NCBI RefSeq assembly: GCF_002878395.1
Contig: NC_061121.1
Coordinates: 17,783,876 to 17,847,875, forward strand
Origin: Capsicum annuum
Lineage: Eukaryota; Streptophyta; Magnoliopsida; Solanales; Solanaceae
Direction: 5' to 3'
Length of the DNA: 64,000 bases
The position numbers and the translations under genes were made by a program. Under the pieces are notes generated by a model. That model ran no database searches and was not told the DNA's origin. It saw only the letters and a list, made by a program, of their open reading frames with translations. Of this stretch, positions 11,181-21,960 are shown piece after piece. Positions within the stretch are counted from its first letter, which is position 1; every line of letters begins with the position of its first letter.

Positions 11181-12939
11181 TTACAAACACAATTTCTCAA
11201 TCAATACATCACAACCAAAGAGTTATGCTTGCATTGGGCGCTTACAATTTATAACATGACTTTTCATCTCAAAACATGTCAAAAATACTTTCATGCACAT
11301 TAACAATTTGTTTCAAACCTCATCATCTCAAAAGTGACACTCAATTTGTTAGCAAACTTAATCAAATCACTTAATAAAATAGCTCAATAAGAAATCCAGA
11401 CTTTCATCCTCATGCACCCTCACAACAATAAAGTTTCTCCATACCACTCATAATTTTTCAATTTTTCATATTAGGGAAATATCAAAATTTTGATCACTCA
11501 CTCTTAACAAAGAATTCGTACATGACAGATAGTGAACCATAAGCTTGTTCTTAGTGTAGTACTCCACTAATAGTTAGATGTTGAAATGTAGTATCAATTA
11601 GGTCTTCCATGGTTGTAATATAGGCTCAGGGACGGGTAGGAACTATTTGGGAATAGTGGCTTCCCTCTCTAAGAGCTTTAATATATGTCAATACTCAATC
11701 CAAATCATATTCTATCAACCCAATTTCCACTTCATTACCTTCACAACGTATTCATTTCACCCTAATTTTATTTAGCACATTAACATGAGTTATGGTAGGA
11801 GAATTTTTCTTTTGCACCACGATTCAACTTTCCGATCTTCTTCATACCCATTTACTATTACACACCCCTATCATTTCCACCCTTAACTAAATCTATTCGC
11901 CTTGGTTAAGGTTCACAATGTCTGAAATGGACCAGGGCCAAAATAGGTTCATTGTAACAAAATCTGGGCTACAGAAACTAAAATTTCTTTCATATTTCCT
12001 ATAACTCCTAAACATCACAATTAAACACACAAATAACTATTTCTTTAGGGCTTCACTTTTACCTTTCTCCTACTTTAATTTCACACTCCCTACTCATTTA
12101 ATCATCTATACTAAATTGCTTATGAGCTATAGATCAAATCAATGTCTATCAAAGAAGGGATTAGGCTACATATGTAGATACCAAAGAAATTAGGCTATAG
12201 GCTCAATGGGGCTAACTAGGGACATGCATAAGGGTAGGTAAATAAAGTTTTTACAATTAAGATAACAAAGAAATGCCTAAATCATTTCCTTCATTCAACA
12301 CCCTTTATTTCGATTTGTAAACACACCGGGCAAGTTCTAGAAACTCCTATACATTTAGAATATCCACAACTACTCACAATCACGGTAAATGCAAGGAATC
12401 AAATCAGACCTTTACGATTCACGATATTGTTCTTTGTCAAATTCAATATTAAGCAAACAACTCGTATTTCACTTTTTGAGATTAAGATGTTTACAATCAA
12501 ATCCTTTGAAATTTTAGACATGCTTTTGTTTTTCAAAACTCAATTTAGCCTAAATCACTGCAAAAAATATGCCCCACACAACACTTCTCTAAAGTTGAGA
12601 TTGAATTCTCATCACTCCTTTGCTTCTTAAGACCAACTTCCCTTAAGACGGTCGTCATCCATCTATTATAGGGGAAGGCACTGTCTGTGACAAGTTATTT
12701 TGAATTGACAAAGAGGGAGAAAATAAATACTATAAACTAAAGTTTGCCATGGACGACAAAAATAAATAAAAGCAAATACTTTAAAATGATAGTAAAATGC
12801 GAAAAATGCCTTTAGGGCAAATTGCAACAATCTTTAAACTTACGAACTATTACAATCCAATAGAACATAAATATAGAAATTGTCCAACCAAAATAAATCA
12901 ACATATAAATCAGAGCTTGAAAACAAAGGACAACCACCC
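11181..12939 (-). other. A1 3' noncoding domain
   Basis: No credible ORF is seen. It shares ordered blocks with N1, D and F: the CTTAGTGTAGTACTCCACTAA block (about 11555), GACGGGTAGGAACTATTT (about 11631), a block containing GACCAGGGCCAAAATAGGTT (about 11931), CAAAGAAATGCCTAAATCAT (about 12267) and CTTAAGACGGTCGTCATCCA (about 12642). Confidence 0.65.
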
Positions 12940-14261
12940 CATACTTAAATGAAGCACTCTCCCAGTGATCAATAAGCATATGGCAAGGTGCGTCATACTT
13001 CTTGCTCAGTCAAAGGGAACCATCACTGTCATGGAATCATTTGCACCCTCCCCACCATAACCATCATCAGCATCCGCATCGCCATCACCATAAATATCTA
13101 TCTCAAAATATGAGTCTTGGTACTGCCTCTCAGCATCAGTCAGTGTATCATTATCAGCAGGTTCCACAAACTCAGACTTGGTCCTCAGCGAAGTTCTAAC
13201 ATGATAGTCCGGGGGTAATCTAACTCCATTGCATGAAGTTCTTCATTCGTTTTAGATCTTTCCCCATCCGCAGCTGCAGTATCTATAGGCCAAACATATC
13301 GGTAGATATCTCATCAGCCCGAGCTTGACACTCAGTCATAGTCAGGATTGGGCCTTGGGCCCCAACAATACTCCTAGCAATCTAAATATCAATCGACCGA
13401 GTGAAAACATCCAGCTTGTAATCCAACTCCACCTCATCCACCCTATGCCTCCTTAAGAATCGAGTAAACATCCCTTCAAAACCATAGTTATGCCCCTGCT
13501 GGTTGCGTGCTTTCTTCATAGCAGAGAATATAACCTGGCCTATATTAATCTCAATATCATTATGCATTAGAGCATAAATCAAATATACCTGATCATATGT
13601 AACCTCTGTCATATGTTTTTTTATGAATAAGGCAATGATACACAATGCGTCCCTATATACAAGCCTTTTTGTTCATCTGTGCATACGAAAAAGATGAGTG
13701 CATGCCAGTGATTCGATGCCTGGTCTACCTCACAGATAAGCGTGTACCATATAGTAAATGTTTGATATGAGCATAAAAGGAGTGACAATCAACTGCCTCA
13801 ACTGGTTCGCATCTGCCTCAGGTATACCCAATAATTCATTAATATCTGCAGTTGTGAATCAGACTACCTTAACACAAATCTTTAATTCATAATTGAGGTT
13901 ACTTGCATGCCAGTTATCATAAAAATCACATACTAAATGCAAATTTCACTTAGTAGGATGATGAAAGATAAAGTTTATATTCACCTTCTCTATTTATCGT
14001 ACCATGCTTAGGAATTCCCTTAGCAGGCTCACCTTGTCAATGAAAACCTCCAAAATGTATTGGCTTCAATGTGTTTGGAGTACTACTACTTGCCTACTTT
14101 TTAGACTGCCTTGAACCCAAACTTCCTTTTTTCACCATGCTATAGTGGTGGAGCACGTGGTATCCTAGCAAGTAGATTTGCAGACTGCCTACTTCATTTC
14201 CTAGCTGGTACAGAGGGACCAACCTTAGCCTTTTCTTTTGGCTATTTGGGATCCATGGTAC
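12940..14261 (-). pseudogene. A1 accessory ORF, plant-transposon-protein domain
   Basis: The second gene of the element lies between integrase and the 3' LTR. The best open piece (13382-13645) reads FIKKHMTEVTYDQVYLIYAL, then NDIEINIGQVIF, then FEGMFTRFLRRHRVDEVELD. This resembles the putative plant transposon protein domain (Transposase_32-type, from memory) often found beside Athila-like integrases. Its function is unknown; some call the position env-like. The probable start is ATG at 14256, a few bases after a splice acceptor, giving MDPK and then a stop. The upstream part is broken by further stops. The C-terminal region overlaps a His-rich antisense ORF that I regard as a shadow. Confidence 0.65.
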
Positions 14262-15115
14262 CTGTCATTTTATATATGTAACAAATAAGTGAGTAATTGA
14301 GTCTTAGGTCATTCTAACTTAAAATAGGTATGGACGATTCACAATCATTACCCCAGACTTAATTATTAGCTCAATTGTGCACATATGAACCTAGGGTACT
14401 CAGACTTTCCCTTATTCAATACAGTTTGCACACATACACAAAAAACCAAACCATGACAAATGAAAATTTATATTTCAATACACAAGAGTGGAAAAATGCA
14501 TTGTATAGGTAAGTGCATAACTAGTGCTACCTTAATTCAATTTGACTCAATTAAATTCAAATATACCACAAAATGTCATAACTACTATGTGTGAAGAAAA
14601 TAATTCAATTCCAATTAAATTATGACCAAAGTAGTTCATCATTACCATACAAGTTACTCAGACTTCCCTTCCCAGAATGACACAAATCTCAATGCTTATG
14701 ATGATAGATCAGTATATTCAAGCAACAAAATGTAATGTGTAATCGGCAATAATGCGATCTCAGAACTCAAACCCAAAATACCCCCAATAAGTGAAACACA
14801 TGGAAATGCACATAATGTTGCCAACACCCTTACGACCACTCACATTTCATAAATCAATATACCAAAGCAGTAAAATTACCCAATCAAAATATGATTATAA
14901 CCCCACACTTCAATTTAACCGTCATTGTCTCACCAATTAAACAAATTAATGAAAGATTATGAAGGCTATGATTTAGGATTCACAAAAATTTCAAGAAATA
15001 TTATAGCATATGGGGATATAACTCACAAAAATTATGAAGAGAAAAACTAAATCATGCAAACAATACCAAACTTCTCAATACAACAGAGGGAAAATTGAAA
15101 TATTTAAGCACTTAC
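14262..15115 (-). other. Putative intron upstream of A1 accessory ORF
   Basis: The minus-strand donor CTAAG/GTAAGTG (GT at 15115) and acceptor ACATATATAAAATGACAG/GTACC (AG at 14262) bound an AT-rich 854-bp interval. The first ATG follows the acceptor by 5 nt. F has a matching donor at 58976. Confidence 0.55.
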
Positions 15116-15245
15116 CTTAGTTGTTGAGAGAAGGATAAAACCTTAAAGAAATTTGAGAGAGATAGTTGGGTTAAGAGCGAGAGAGAGGTGGCACTGAGGG
15201 TGAGAAAGTGAGGGAATTAGGGTTGAGGGGATATATATAGAGGGT
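15116..15245 (-). promoter_or_regulatory. Internal TATA promoter and untranslated exon in A1
   Basis: The minus strand reads CTATATATATCCCCTCAACC (TATA over 15231-15240), then about 115 bases of C/T-rich leader (CTCTCTCTCGC and similar) ending at the splice donor. This is the usual look of a plant TATA promoter and 5' untranslated exon. It lies after integrase, so it would produce a subgenomic transcript for the accessory ORF. Confidence 0.5.
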
Positions 15246-15284
15246 CGGGTCGGGTTTGGTAAACTTAAGAATTTATGTCTGATT

Positions 15285-15620
15285 TTTAACTCTAGCGCGA
15301 TGCTTTAGGATCGTGCTGGTTAATTGGCTATTGGCACTTTCCAATGAACTTTTTACCTAATTTTTGGAAAGTGCCAATAGCCAATTAACCGCTTAACGCA
15401 ATGTAGTGGGATCACATTGGTTCACTAGAAATTGCCAATTACCAATTAACCACTTAACACAACGTGGGGGTATTACGTCAAGCAACTGGAAATTGATAAT
15501 TGTCTTTTTGCCAGCCAACACGATATGTGCGTATCGTGCTAGGACACTGGAAATTGACAATTGTCATTCTGGTCAGCTCCACAATGTGTTGGCCTCTCAT
15601 TTCAAATTCCAATACCTTTC
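15285..15620. repeat. Degenerate palindromic minisatellite with perfect 25-bp inverted repeat
   Basis: Units near GCGATG..GATCGTG and AATTGNCAATT phrases recur four or five times. Within them 15318-15342 and 15366-15390 are perfect reverse complements (25 bp) around a 23-nt loop. The block lies just upstream of the internal promoter. F has a related array in the same relative place (59155-59510). Confidence 0.65.
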
Positions 15621-15765
15621 TCAACCTTTTTACCTAATTTTTGCACCTGACTTACACACATAAATTTTACAAACCTGATTTCTTCCTTGGACATAGTGTT
15701 CTCCTTGGTTCTCATTTTCTCATCCCTACAAATCAAACAAAAACAAGAAAAAATTATAAGAAAAA

Positions 15766-15940
15766 GTGGGTTTCCTCCTACTTAGCGCCTTAGTTTTGGT
15801 CGTGGCATGACTTATTTTTATGTATTTTTTCTTTTTCTTTCTCTTCTAAAAACTAAAAATTAAACTACCTATAACATTACATTTGTGGGTTGCCTCCCAC
15901 ATATCACCTTATTTTACGTTGTGGCACGACTTAGCTCAGT
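15766..15940 (-). repeat. GRQP box, duplicated, after A1 integrase
   Basis: Two plus-strand copies begin GGGTTTCCTCCTACTTAGCG (15767) and GGGTTGCCTCCCACATATCA (15887). Both continue into GTCGTGGCATGACTT or its variant, about 120 bp apart. G shows the same doubling at 61516-61655; N1 and D have single copies. Confidence 0.65.
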
Positions 15941-15959
15941 CTCACTCATTAGTAAAAGT

Positions 15960-17269
15960 GACAGAATCATTGTGCTTATCTCTATGATCAGCCTAATAAT
16001 GCTTCACACATTGTCGGTTCATAAAAAACTTCTCAGTCTTCTCTTTATTCCATCGTTCAAACTCTCCATAAGGCGTCAATTGCACCACCTTAAAATTCCC
16101 AGACCACTTAGACTGTAATTTACCCAAAAACAACTTTACCCTTGAATTGAATAGCAAAACAAGTTGTTTGAGTTCAAACACTTTGTCCGAATTTGCCTGT
16201 CATGCCAACTATTTGTTTCCTCTTTGTATAGTTTGGCATTCTCATACGCATGGAGATGAAACACATCAAGTTCAACAAGCTGCAACAACCTCTTCTCTTC
16301 CGCAACCTTTATCTCATGATTCAACTTTTTAATAGGCCTTTCTGTAAACCAAATGATATGGAGAGGTACCACTGGGCATTTTATTAGTTGTCTGGTACAC
16401 CCACAATGCATCATCTAGCTTCTCAACCCAATCCTTTTATTGCCCATTAACAATTTTCTATAGTATCTACTTTATCTTTTGGTTGGATACCTCAACTTGA
16501 CCACTTATTTGTGGATGGTACATAGTGGCTACCTTTTGCCTAACACCATATTTAGCAAAGATATTTTTAGACAAAGTGTTAATGAAATGCGTGCCTCCAT
16601 CACTGATTATAGCTCTGGGAGTGCCAAATCAGGAAAATATGTGTTTTTTTACTAATTTAATACCACTCTCGTATCATTAGTCGGACAAGCTACAACTTCA
16701 ATCCACTTAGATACGTACTCAATCGCTACTAAGATGTATAAGTTACCATTTGGTGGTGGGAATGGTCCTTTAAAATCAATCCCCCAAACATCGAATACTT
16801 CCAACTTCAAGGATATTGGTTAAGGGAATCTCATGATGCCTTGAAATTGTACCTAACCTCTAGCATTGATCATAAATCCTTATGAAAGCTACTACATCTC
16901 GAAACAATATTGGCCGAAAGAACCTGGATTGCAACACTTTTCTGGCTATTCTCTGACCTCCATGATGTCTACCATAAGTTGATAAATGATACTTTTTTAG
17001 CACTTGTTTGAATTTAGCTTCCAAAATATATCTACGTATAGTTTATCAGGGCCCTTCTTGAAAAGATATGGCTCGTCCTATATATAAGCACGAGAATGAT
17101 GAAGCAGTTTCTTTATTTGTTGAGTGGTGGCTTCGGGAGGATAAACTAAATATGCTATCAAGTTCAAAATATCAGCATACCACGAAAGCTCATATTCATC
17201 TAGATATAATAATTTTACATTCAAAAACTCTTCCTAAATGTAGAGAGACTAATCCGCAATATGGTCATA
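15960..17269 (-). pseudogene. A1 integrase and RNase H tail
   Basis: The DDE integrase inserts element cDNA into chromosomes. The minus strand shows the second catalytic Asp region (GTPRAIISDGGTHFINTL, about 16575-16625) and the Glu region ([17 protein letters not shown], about 16480-16530), at the spacing expected of Ty3/Gypsy integrases. Downstream come RPIKKLNHEIKVAEEKRLLQ and the C-terminal LLFNSRVKLFLGKLQSKWSG (15993-16181), typical of Athila/Tat integrase tails. Upstream (17060-17269) is the zinc-finger and RNase H linker region, cut by B1. Frameshifts near 16180 and 16420 and several stops inactivate it. Confidence 0.8.
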
Positions 17270-17567
17270 TGTAAGACCCCATGAAAATTTAAGTCAAATT
17301 AAGATCCTTAAAGCTCAATAGATGATCCAACACTTAGAATATTTTAGACTAAATCCAACACTTAGAATATTTTAGCTAAGTGTTCAACACTTAGTCTCAT
17401 TTTAAGCCTCTAAACTTTGGGGATTTATTTCATGACCTTTCCGACCTCCGTTTTTAAATTTTCAAGTTGCATTGCAATGGGGAAAGTCAATAGTACATCT
17501 CGGGTGAATTTTGGAATTTTTGGAATAGCGTAAGGGCATGTTTGGTTTCCCAAACCAGTAGCTAAAG

Positions 17568-17647
17568 GCGCCGCCCAGGCTAGACCATCGGTCTAAGCAG
17601 GGTGCCGCCCAGGCTATACCCCCGATCTAAGTAGGGCGTCGCCCTGG
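17568..17647 (+). repeat. 34-bp tandem repeat, 2.4 copies, in B1
   Basis: Unit starts at 17568, 17602 and 17636 are GCGCCGCCCAGGCTAGACC, GTGCCGCCCAGGCTATACC and GCGTCGCCCTGG. The block is strongly GC-rich against an AT-rich LTR. Counterparts in the other B LTRs (about 30360-30440, 43475-43560) are scrambled. Confidence 0.75.
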
Positions 17648-17887
17648 TTACTTCCATTGGGTCAAATTCTTCAGCTTTTAGCCTAAACTTGCAGAGTCAA
17701 AATGATCAATTTCCTATCCCTAAATAAGCCTATAAACGCGAGATTTAGCCACTTTGAAGCCAAAATATACTCTTTTCTCTCAAATACTCTCAAGAACAAG
17801 TTAGGATTTTAAATTAGAGATTCAAATTCAAGAAAATTTCACAGTCAATCTTTGTAGAATCACGAACTAAGGTATGTATAGTTTTCA

Positions 17888-17912
17888 TTCATGGATTCCT
17901 TTCATCCATGAA
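17888..17912 (+). promoter_or_regulatory. Hairpin after GTATGT in B1 LTR
   Basis: TTCATGGAT and ATCCATGAA form a perfect 9-bp stem around a TCCTTTC loop, 14 nt after AAGGTATGT. Equivalent hairpins with different stem sequences occur at 30717, 43821, 27866, 51369 and 54123. Confidence 0.7.
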
Positions 17913-19767
17913 GCTCAAGAATCAATTTTTAAATCATATATTATGAATATTATGTTGTGGGTTGATTATGCTCATGTGATAGTTGTTGTATGATTTCCAA
18001 GTTGGAATCGTTATATGTTTTTATGAAACTATGTTGACATGTGAGTTGAAATCTATGAATTTATTTGGATATAATACTTCAATTTTATGACTATGCCTAT
18101 GCCCTAAATGGTGCATGCAAGGTGTTTGATATAATGCCTAAGAGGATAGAAATTATGCTTGATTAGTTCAAGTATGTCCTTAATGGTAAATGCATGTTAT
18201 TCTCTTATGTTCAAGGTGAATTCCATGTTATTCTTATGTATTGAAATTATTGTCGAATTGCTCATAAATTAGTCTTATGAAATTATGCCATGTTTACATG
18301 CAATCGTATTTATGTACCAAACTATGATAACCATGTGATTTATGAAATCCCCATATTTCTTGTAGTATGAATTGTTGATGTTGGTCATGTATTTAAGAAG
18401 TGTCATGCTTTGTTAGTTTCCTTCTATCGAGTCCTGGGGGTACTTATACCAAAAAATTTAGCTATGTGCCTAGAGACAATGTCATATTTCAAGGATACTT
18501 TCAGTCAAGCCATGATCCATAGAATTCAGTCAATCATGTGATTCAGGAAGAATCTCAGTAATCTTATTAATATCAGTGATTTTAGTCAGTTGTCAGATCT
18601 CAGTAATATTTTGTCAGTCAATGAAATTCAGTGAACTCAGTCCAGTTCAGTACCGTATATTCAGTTCAGTGTCAATTCAGATGGGAGTAGGATTCAACAC
18701 TGAGTGAGCCTAGGGATGGGAACTCACCTGCTATTGGAGGGTGTGATTCTTAGAAACAATCCTTGCACTCCATAACTATATAGCCAACGTAGGTTGAGAC
18801 ATTATACCATCTATATGAGGGTATATTAGGTGGGTTAACCTATTATATGAGGGTCCCACCATTCTCATTTGAGTACCTGCTAAATGAGGGATAACTCACA
18901 GCTTTTCCTTACCAGTGGCATGGTATTTATATCTTTCCAATTAGGGGCATGTTGGTTAGATGAATTCTCCCATAGTTACAGTCTCAGTAAAAGAACTCAG
19001 ATAGTTCTTCAAATTTCAAGACTGTCAGAAACACACTCAGTACAGTATAGAACTCAGCTAGTTCCATCAGAACCTAGACTGTCAGACACAGTCTCTTAGT
19101 ATCAGTTATATCAGTTATCAGTAACTCATGATATCAGTATTCAGACTCAGTAGTCAATATCATCACGAATTCAGTCATAGTTACTCATTCATGCATGTAT
19201 TCTCACACTTATATTATATAGTTAGCTAGTACATATTCATGTATATGAACCCTTTGCATTTAGCCTACCTCACTTTCATACCAGTACATTCAATCGTACT
19301 AATACATTTGCGCTATGGTGTTTTATTTCCATAGGTTCAGAAGCCTGAGCTTTAGAGTATCAGTAGCATTTTCAATTTCAGCATTCAGAGTCAGCAGTGA
19401 GTCCTCATCCTTCGAGGACATGATCATTACTTTATTATTTCTTTACTTAGTTTATTTCACTAGTTGGAGTTAGTTGGGGACATGTTCCATCAAATTCTTA
19501 TTCAGACAGTTCAGTTAGGAGAGGCTTTTATACTTGATGTTTTCTGACAGTTTATTTTAGTTTTAGGTATTTAAATAACCCGTTCAGATATTATTTTATC
19601 AGTTATGTTATAGTTTTGAACCTTATGGCCTTACATCTTATATTTCATATATTTATAGTATTTATATTTCAATGCTTAGTTAAAGATATCAGCCATGGTT
19701 TAGCTTGTGGTCCTTCAGGGTCATGAGCACCGTGTAGCATTCTAAGAACCAGATTTAGGGCATTACA

Positions 19768-21572
19768 TTATAAGACTCCAAGAGTGACAAATGGTCTGCT
19801 ACTTGGTTTTCTGCTCCTTTTCAATCAAGAATCTCCAAGTAAAACTCTTGCAATAATAAAATCTACCGGATCAATCGAGGCTTTTCATCCTTTTTGTTGA
19901 AGAGATACTTTATGGCCGCATGGTCTGTGTGAACAATAACCTTGGTTCCCACCAAATACGCTCTAAATTTATTGAATGCATAAACCACTGCTAACATCTC
20001 CTTTTCAGTGACTGATAATTCATTTGGGCTTCATTTAAGACTTTACTATAACAATAAATAGAATAAATGACCTTGTCTTTTCTCTTTCCCAAAACAACTA
20101 CTATAGCCACATCACTTGCATCACACATTAATTCAAATGGAAACTCCTAATCTGGAGAAATTAAGATAAGTGCTTCAATCAGCTTCTCAAATGCTTCTTG
20201 ACAATTAGCCCCAAAATCAAATTTGGCTTCTTTTTCTAACAACTTACACATCGGGCTTACAATCTTTGAAAAATCTTAAATGAAGCACCTGTAGAAACCT
20301 ATATGTCCCAAGAAACTCTACACTTCCTTCACTGTAACCGAATGTGGTAGCTTTTCAGTCACTTCAATTTTGGCTCTACCTACTTCGAGTCCTCTACATG
20401 CTACTTTATGACCAAGGACTATTCCTTAACCAAAAAGTGGCACTTTTCCTAATTCATCACCAAATTTGTCTCTTCGTAATGAGTAGGACTCGATCTAGAT
20501 TATTCAAGTATACATCAAAAGAATTAACATAAACAAAGAAGTCATCCTTGAATACCTCGACAAATTTTTCAACTATGTCATAGAATAATGCCATCATGCA
20601 TCTCTAAAACATTACAGGCGCATTGCAGAGGTCAAAAAACATGTGTTTGAATGCATATGTGATATATGGACAAGTAAAAGTTGTTTTCTCTTGGTCCTCG
20701 GGTGCTATGTTGATCTGATTATAACCAGAGTAACCATCAAGAAAATAGTAATGCTCTTACCCTGCCAACCTATCCAACAAGGATAGGATAGTGGTCCTTT
20801 CTTATGGTTTCATTTAGCATCCAGTAGTCAATACAGATTATCTATCCAGTCACCATGTGCATAGTTCATTTGCTTCATTGGTAACAACGGTCATCCCACC
20901 TTTCTTTAAGGCGCAATATATTGGGCTTAACCACTTTTTGTTTGAAATTAGGTAAACAATTCCATTATTGAGCCACTTGATGACCTCTTTCCACACCACG
21001 TCCTTCATCACCAGATTCAATCTACATTGTTGTGACACCCTTGTTTTGAAACTTGTTTTAATGTATATATTATGCATGAAAAAAACTAGATTTATCCCTG
21101 TAATATTAGTCATCTGCCACCTAATCACCTTCTTCCTCTTTCTCAAAACTGTCATAGCTTTCCTTACCTGTACATTAGATAAATTTGCAGACAAAATAAA
21201 TGGCAAGGTATCATTGTCACCAAGGTAAACATATTTCAAGTGAGGAGGAAGAACGTTAAGCTCCAATTTTGGAGCTTCATCAATTGAAGCTTTGGGAGAT
21301 GGGCCAATTTGCCTATTCAATAACTCAAAAGGAAACATCCTTATTTCAATCACCATCAAATTCATGACTTGGTCCAATTCCAACGCCTCTAAATTTCCAC
21401 AAAGATTATGAACCATCAAAGCTCGCTGTAGTAGATCATCAAACAATAGAAAATGTAACTCAGAAGCAAGGTCAATAACCGATATGGAAGATAATTCTTC
21501 ATATATAGCCAATAATTTCAGCACCTTGCACACATAAAAAACATCCACTTTATTATGCGTTCTCATTTTCAT
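19768..21572 (-). pseudogene. A1 reverse transcriptase and RNase H
   Basis: The protease-RT linker and RT start form one open run (20850-21572) containing LNVLPPHLKYVYLGDNDTLP, then VIKWLNNGIVY and KKGGMTVVTNE, the family's RT entry motifs. The palm follows on the minus strand (about 20560-20840), with LSLLDRLAG, YNQINIAPEDQEKTTFTCP and VEVFKDDFFVY. The catalytic box reads FKDDF, where the family has FMDDF, so both Asp remain. RNase H follows (about 19870-20020): VTEKEMLAVVYAFNKFRAYL and VHTDHAAIKYLFNKK. Stops interrupt RT at several points. The enzyme would copy element RNA to DNA and remove the RNA strand; this copy is inactive. Confidence 0.82.
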
Positions 21573-21599
21573 CTTCCTTGCTGCTATATCAATTAGTGA

Positions 21600-21960
21600 C
21601 TACCCTGTTACTAATAAGGGGCAGCGTAAAATATATGGAACGACCAGATCAGCTTCAAAGTCAAGAATTACAAAATCTATTGGAAAGATCAGTGATCCCA
21701 CTTTTGGTAAAACATCTTTAATAATTCCATTTGGTCTTGCAAGGGACCAATCATCCAACTGCAAAACAATGGTCGTGGGTTTGGGACTTCCAAGACCCAT
21801 CTTTCGATACCAAGATTTGGGCATTGGATTTATATTATCCCCTAAGTCACACAATCCATGACCATGGATGGTCTTACCAATAGTGATCTGTAAAGTGGAG
21901 CTACCTGGATCCTTTATCTTCGTAGGAAATTTTGTATCTTGGATGTGCACTCCTCAGTAA
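21600..21960 (-). pseudogene. A1 aspartic protease
   Basis: A 116-codon open stretch covers most of the protease domain: CDLGDNINPMPKSWYRKMGLG, then PTTIVLQLDDWSLARPNGII, then FPIDFVILDFEADLVVPYIL and RCPLLVTG. The catalytic triplet reads DLGDN against DLGAS in D, keeping Asp and Gly, but the final ILGRPFL motif is altered to ILRCPLL. It sits between gag and RT as expected of Ty3/Gypsy elements. A frame break separates it from the RT linker at about 21590. Confidence 0.8.

Larger units (their letters stand above)
17270..19767 (+). repeat. B1: solo LTR of the B family
   Basis: A complete 2.5-kb LTR runs from TGTAAGACCCC to GGGCATTACA with no interior. Its flanks TCATA (17265-17269) and TTATA (19768-19772) are a 5-bp target duplication with one mismatch, and A1's pol continues on both sides. 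It aligns with 43197-45984. It carries a 34-bp repeat (17568-17647), a conserved AAGGTATGT and hairpin (17874-17912), CAGT-rich tracts and reiterated ATGAGGG boxes (18818-18890). Solo LTRs arise by recombination between the two LTRs of one element. Confidence 0.92.

Noticed and set aside
13002..13199. His/Pro-rich 65-codon plus-strand ORF
   Set aside because: It is antisense to the C-terminal region of A1's accessory ORF and has no promoter or homologous frame elsewhere.
12940..14261. Reading A1's accessory ORF as a retroviral envelope
   Set aside because: No signal peptide, transmembrane segment or glycoprotein-like pattern is visible; the readable part resembles the plant-transposon-protein domain instead.
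20968..21228. 86-codon plus-strand ORF with hydrophobic stretches
   Set aside because: Antisense to A1's protease-RT linker; the hydrophobicity follows from the coding strand composition.
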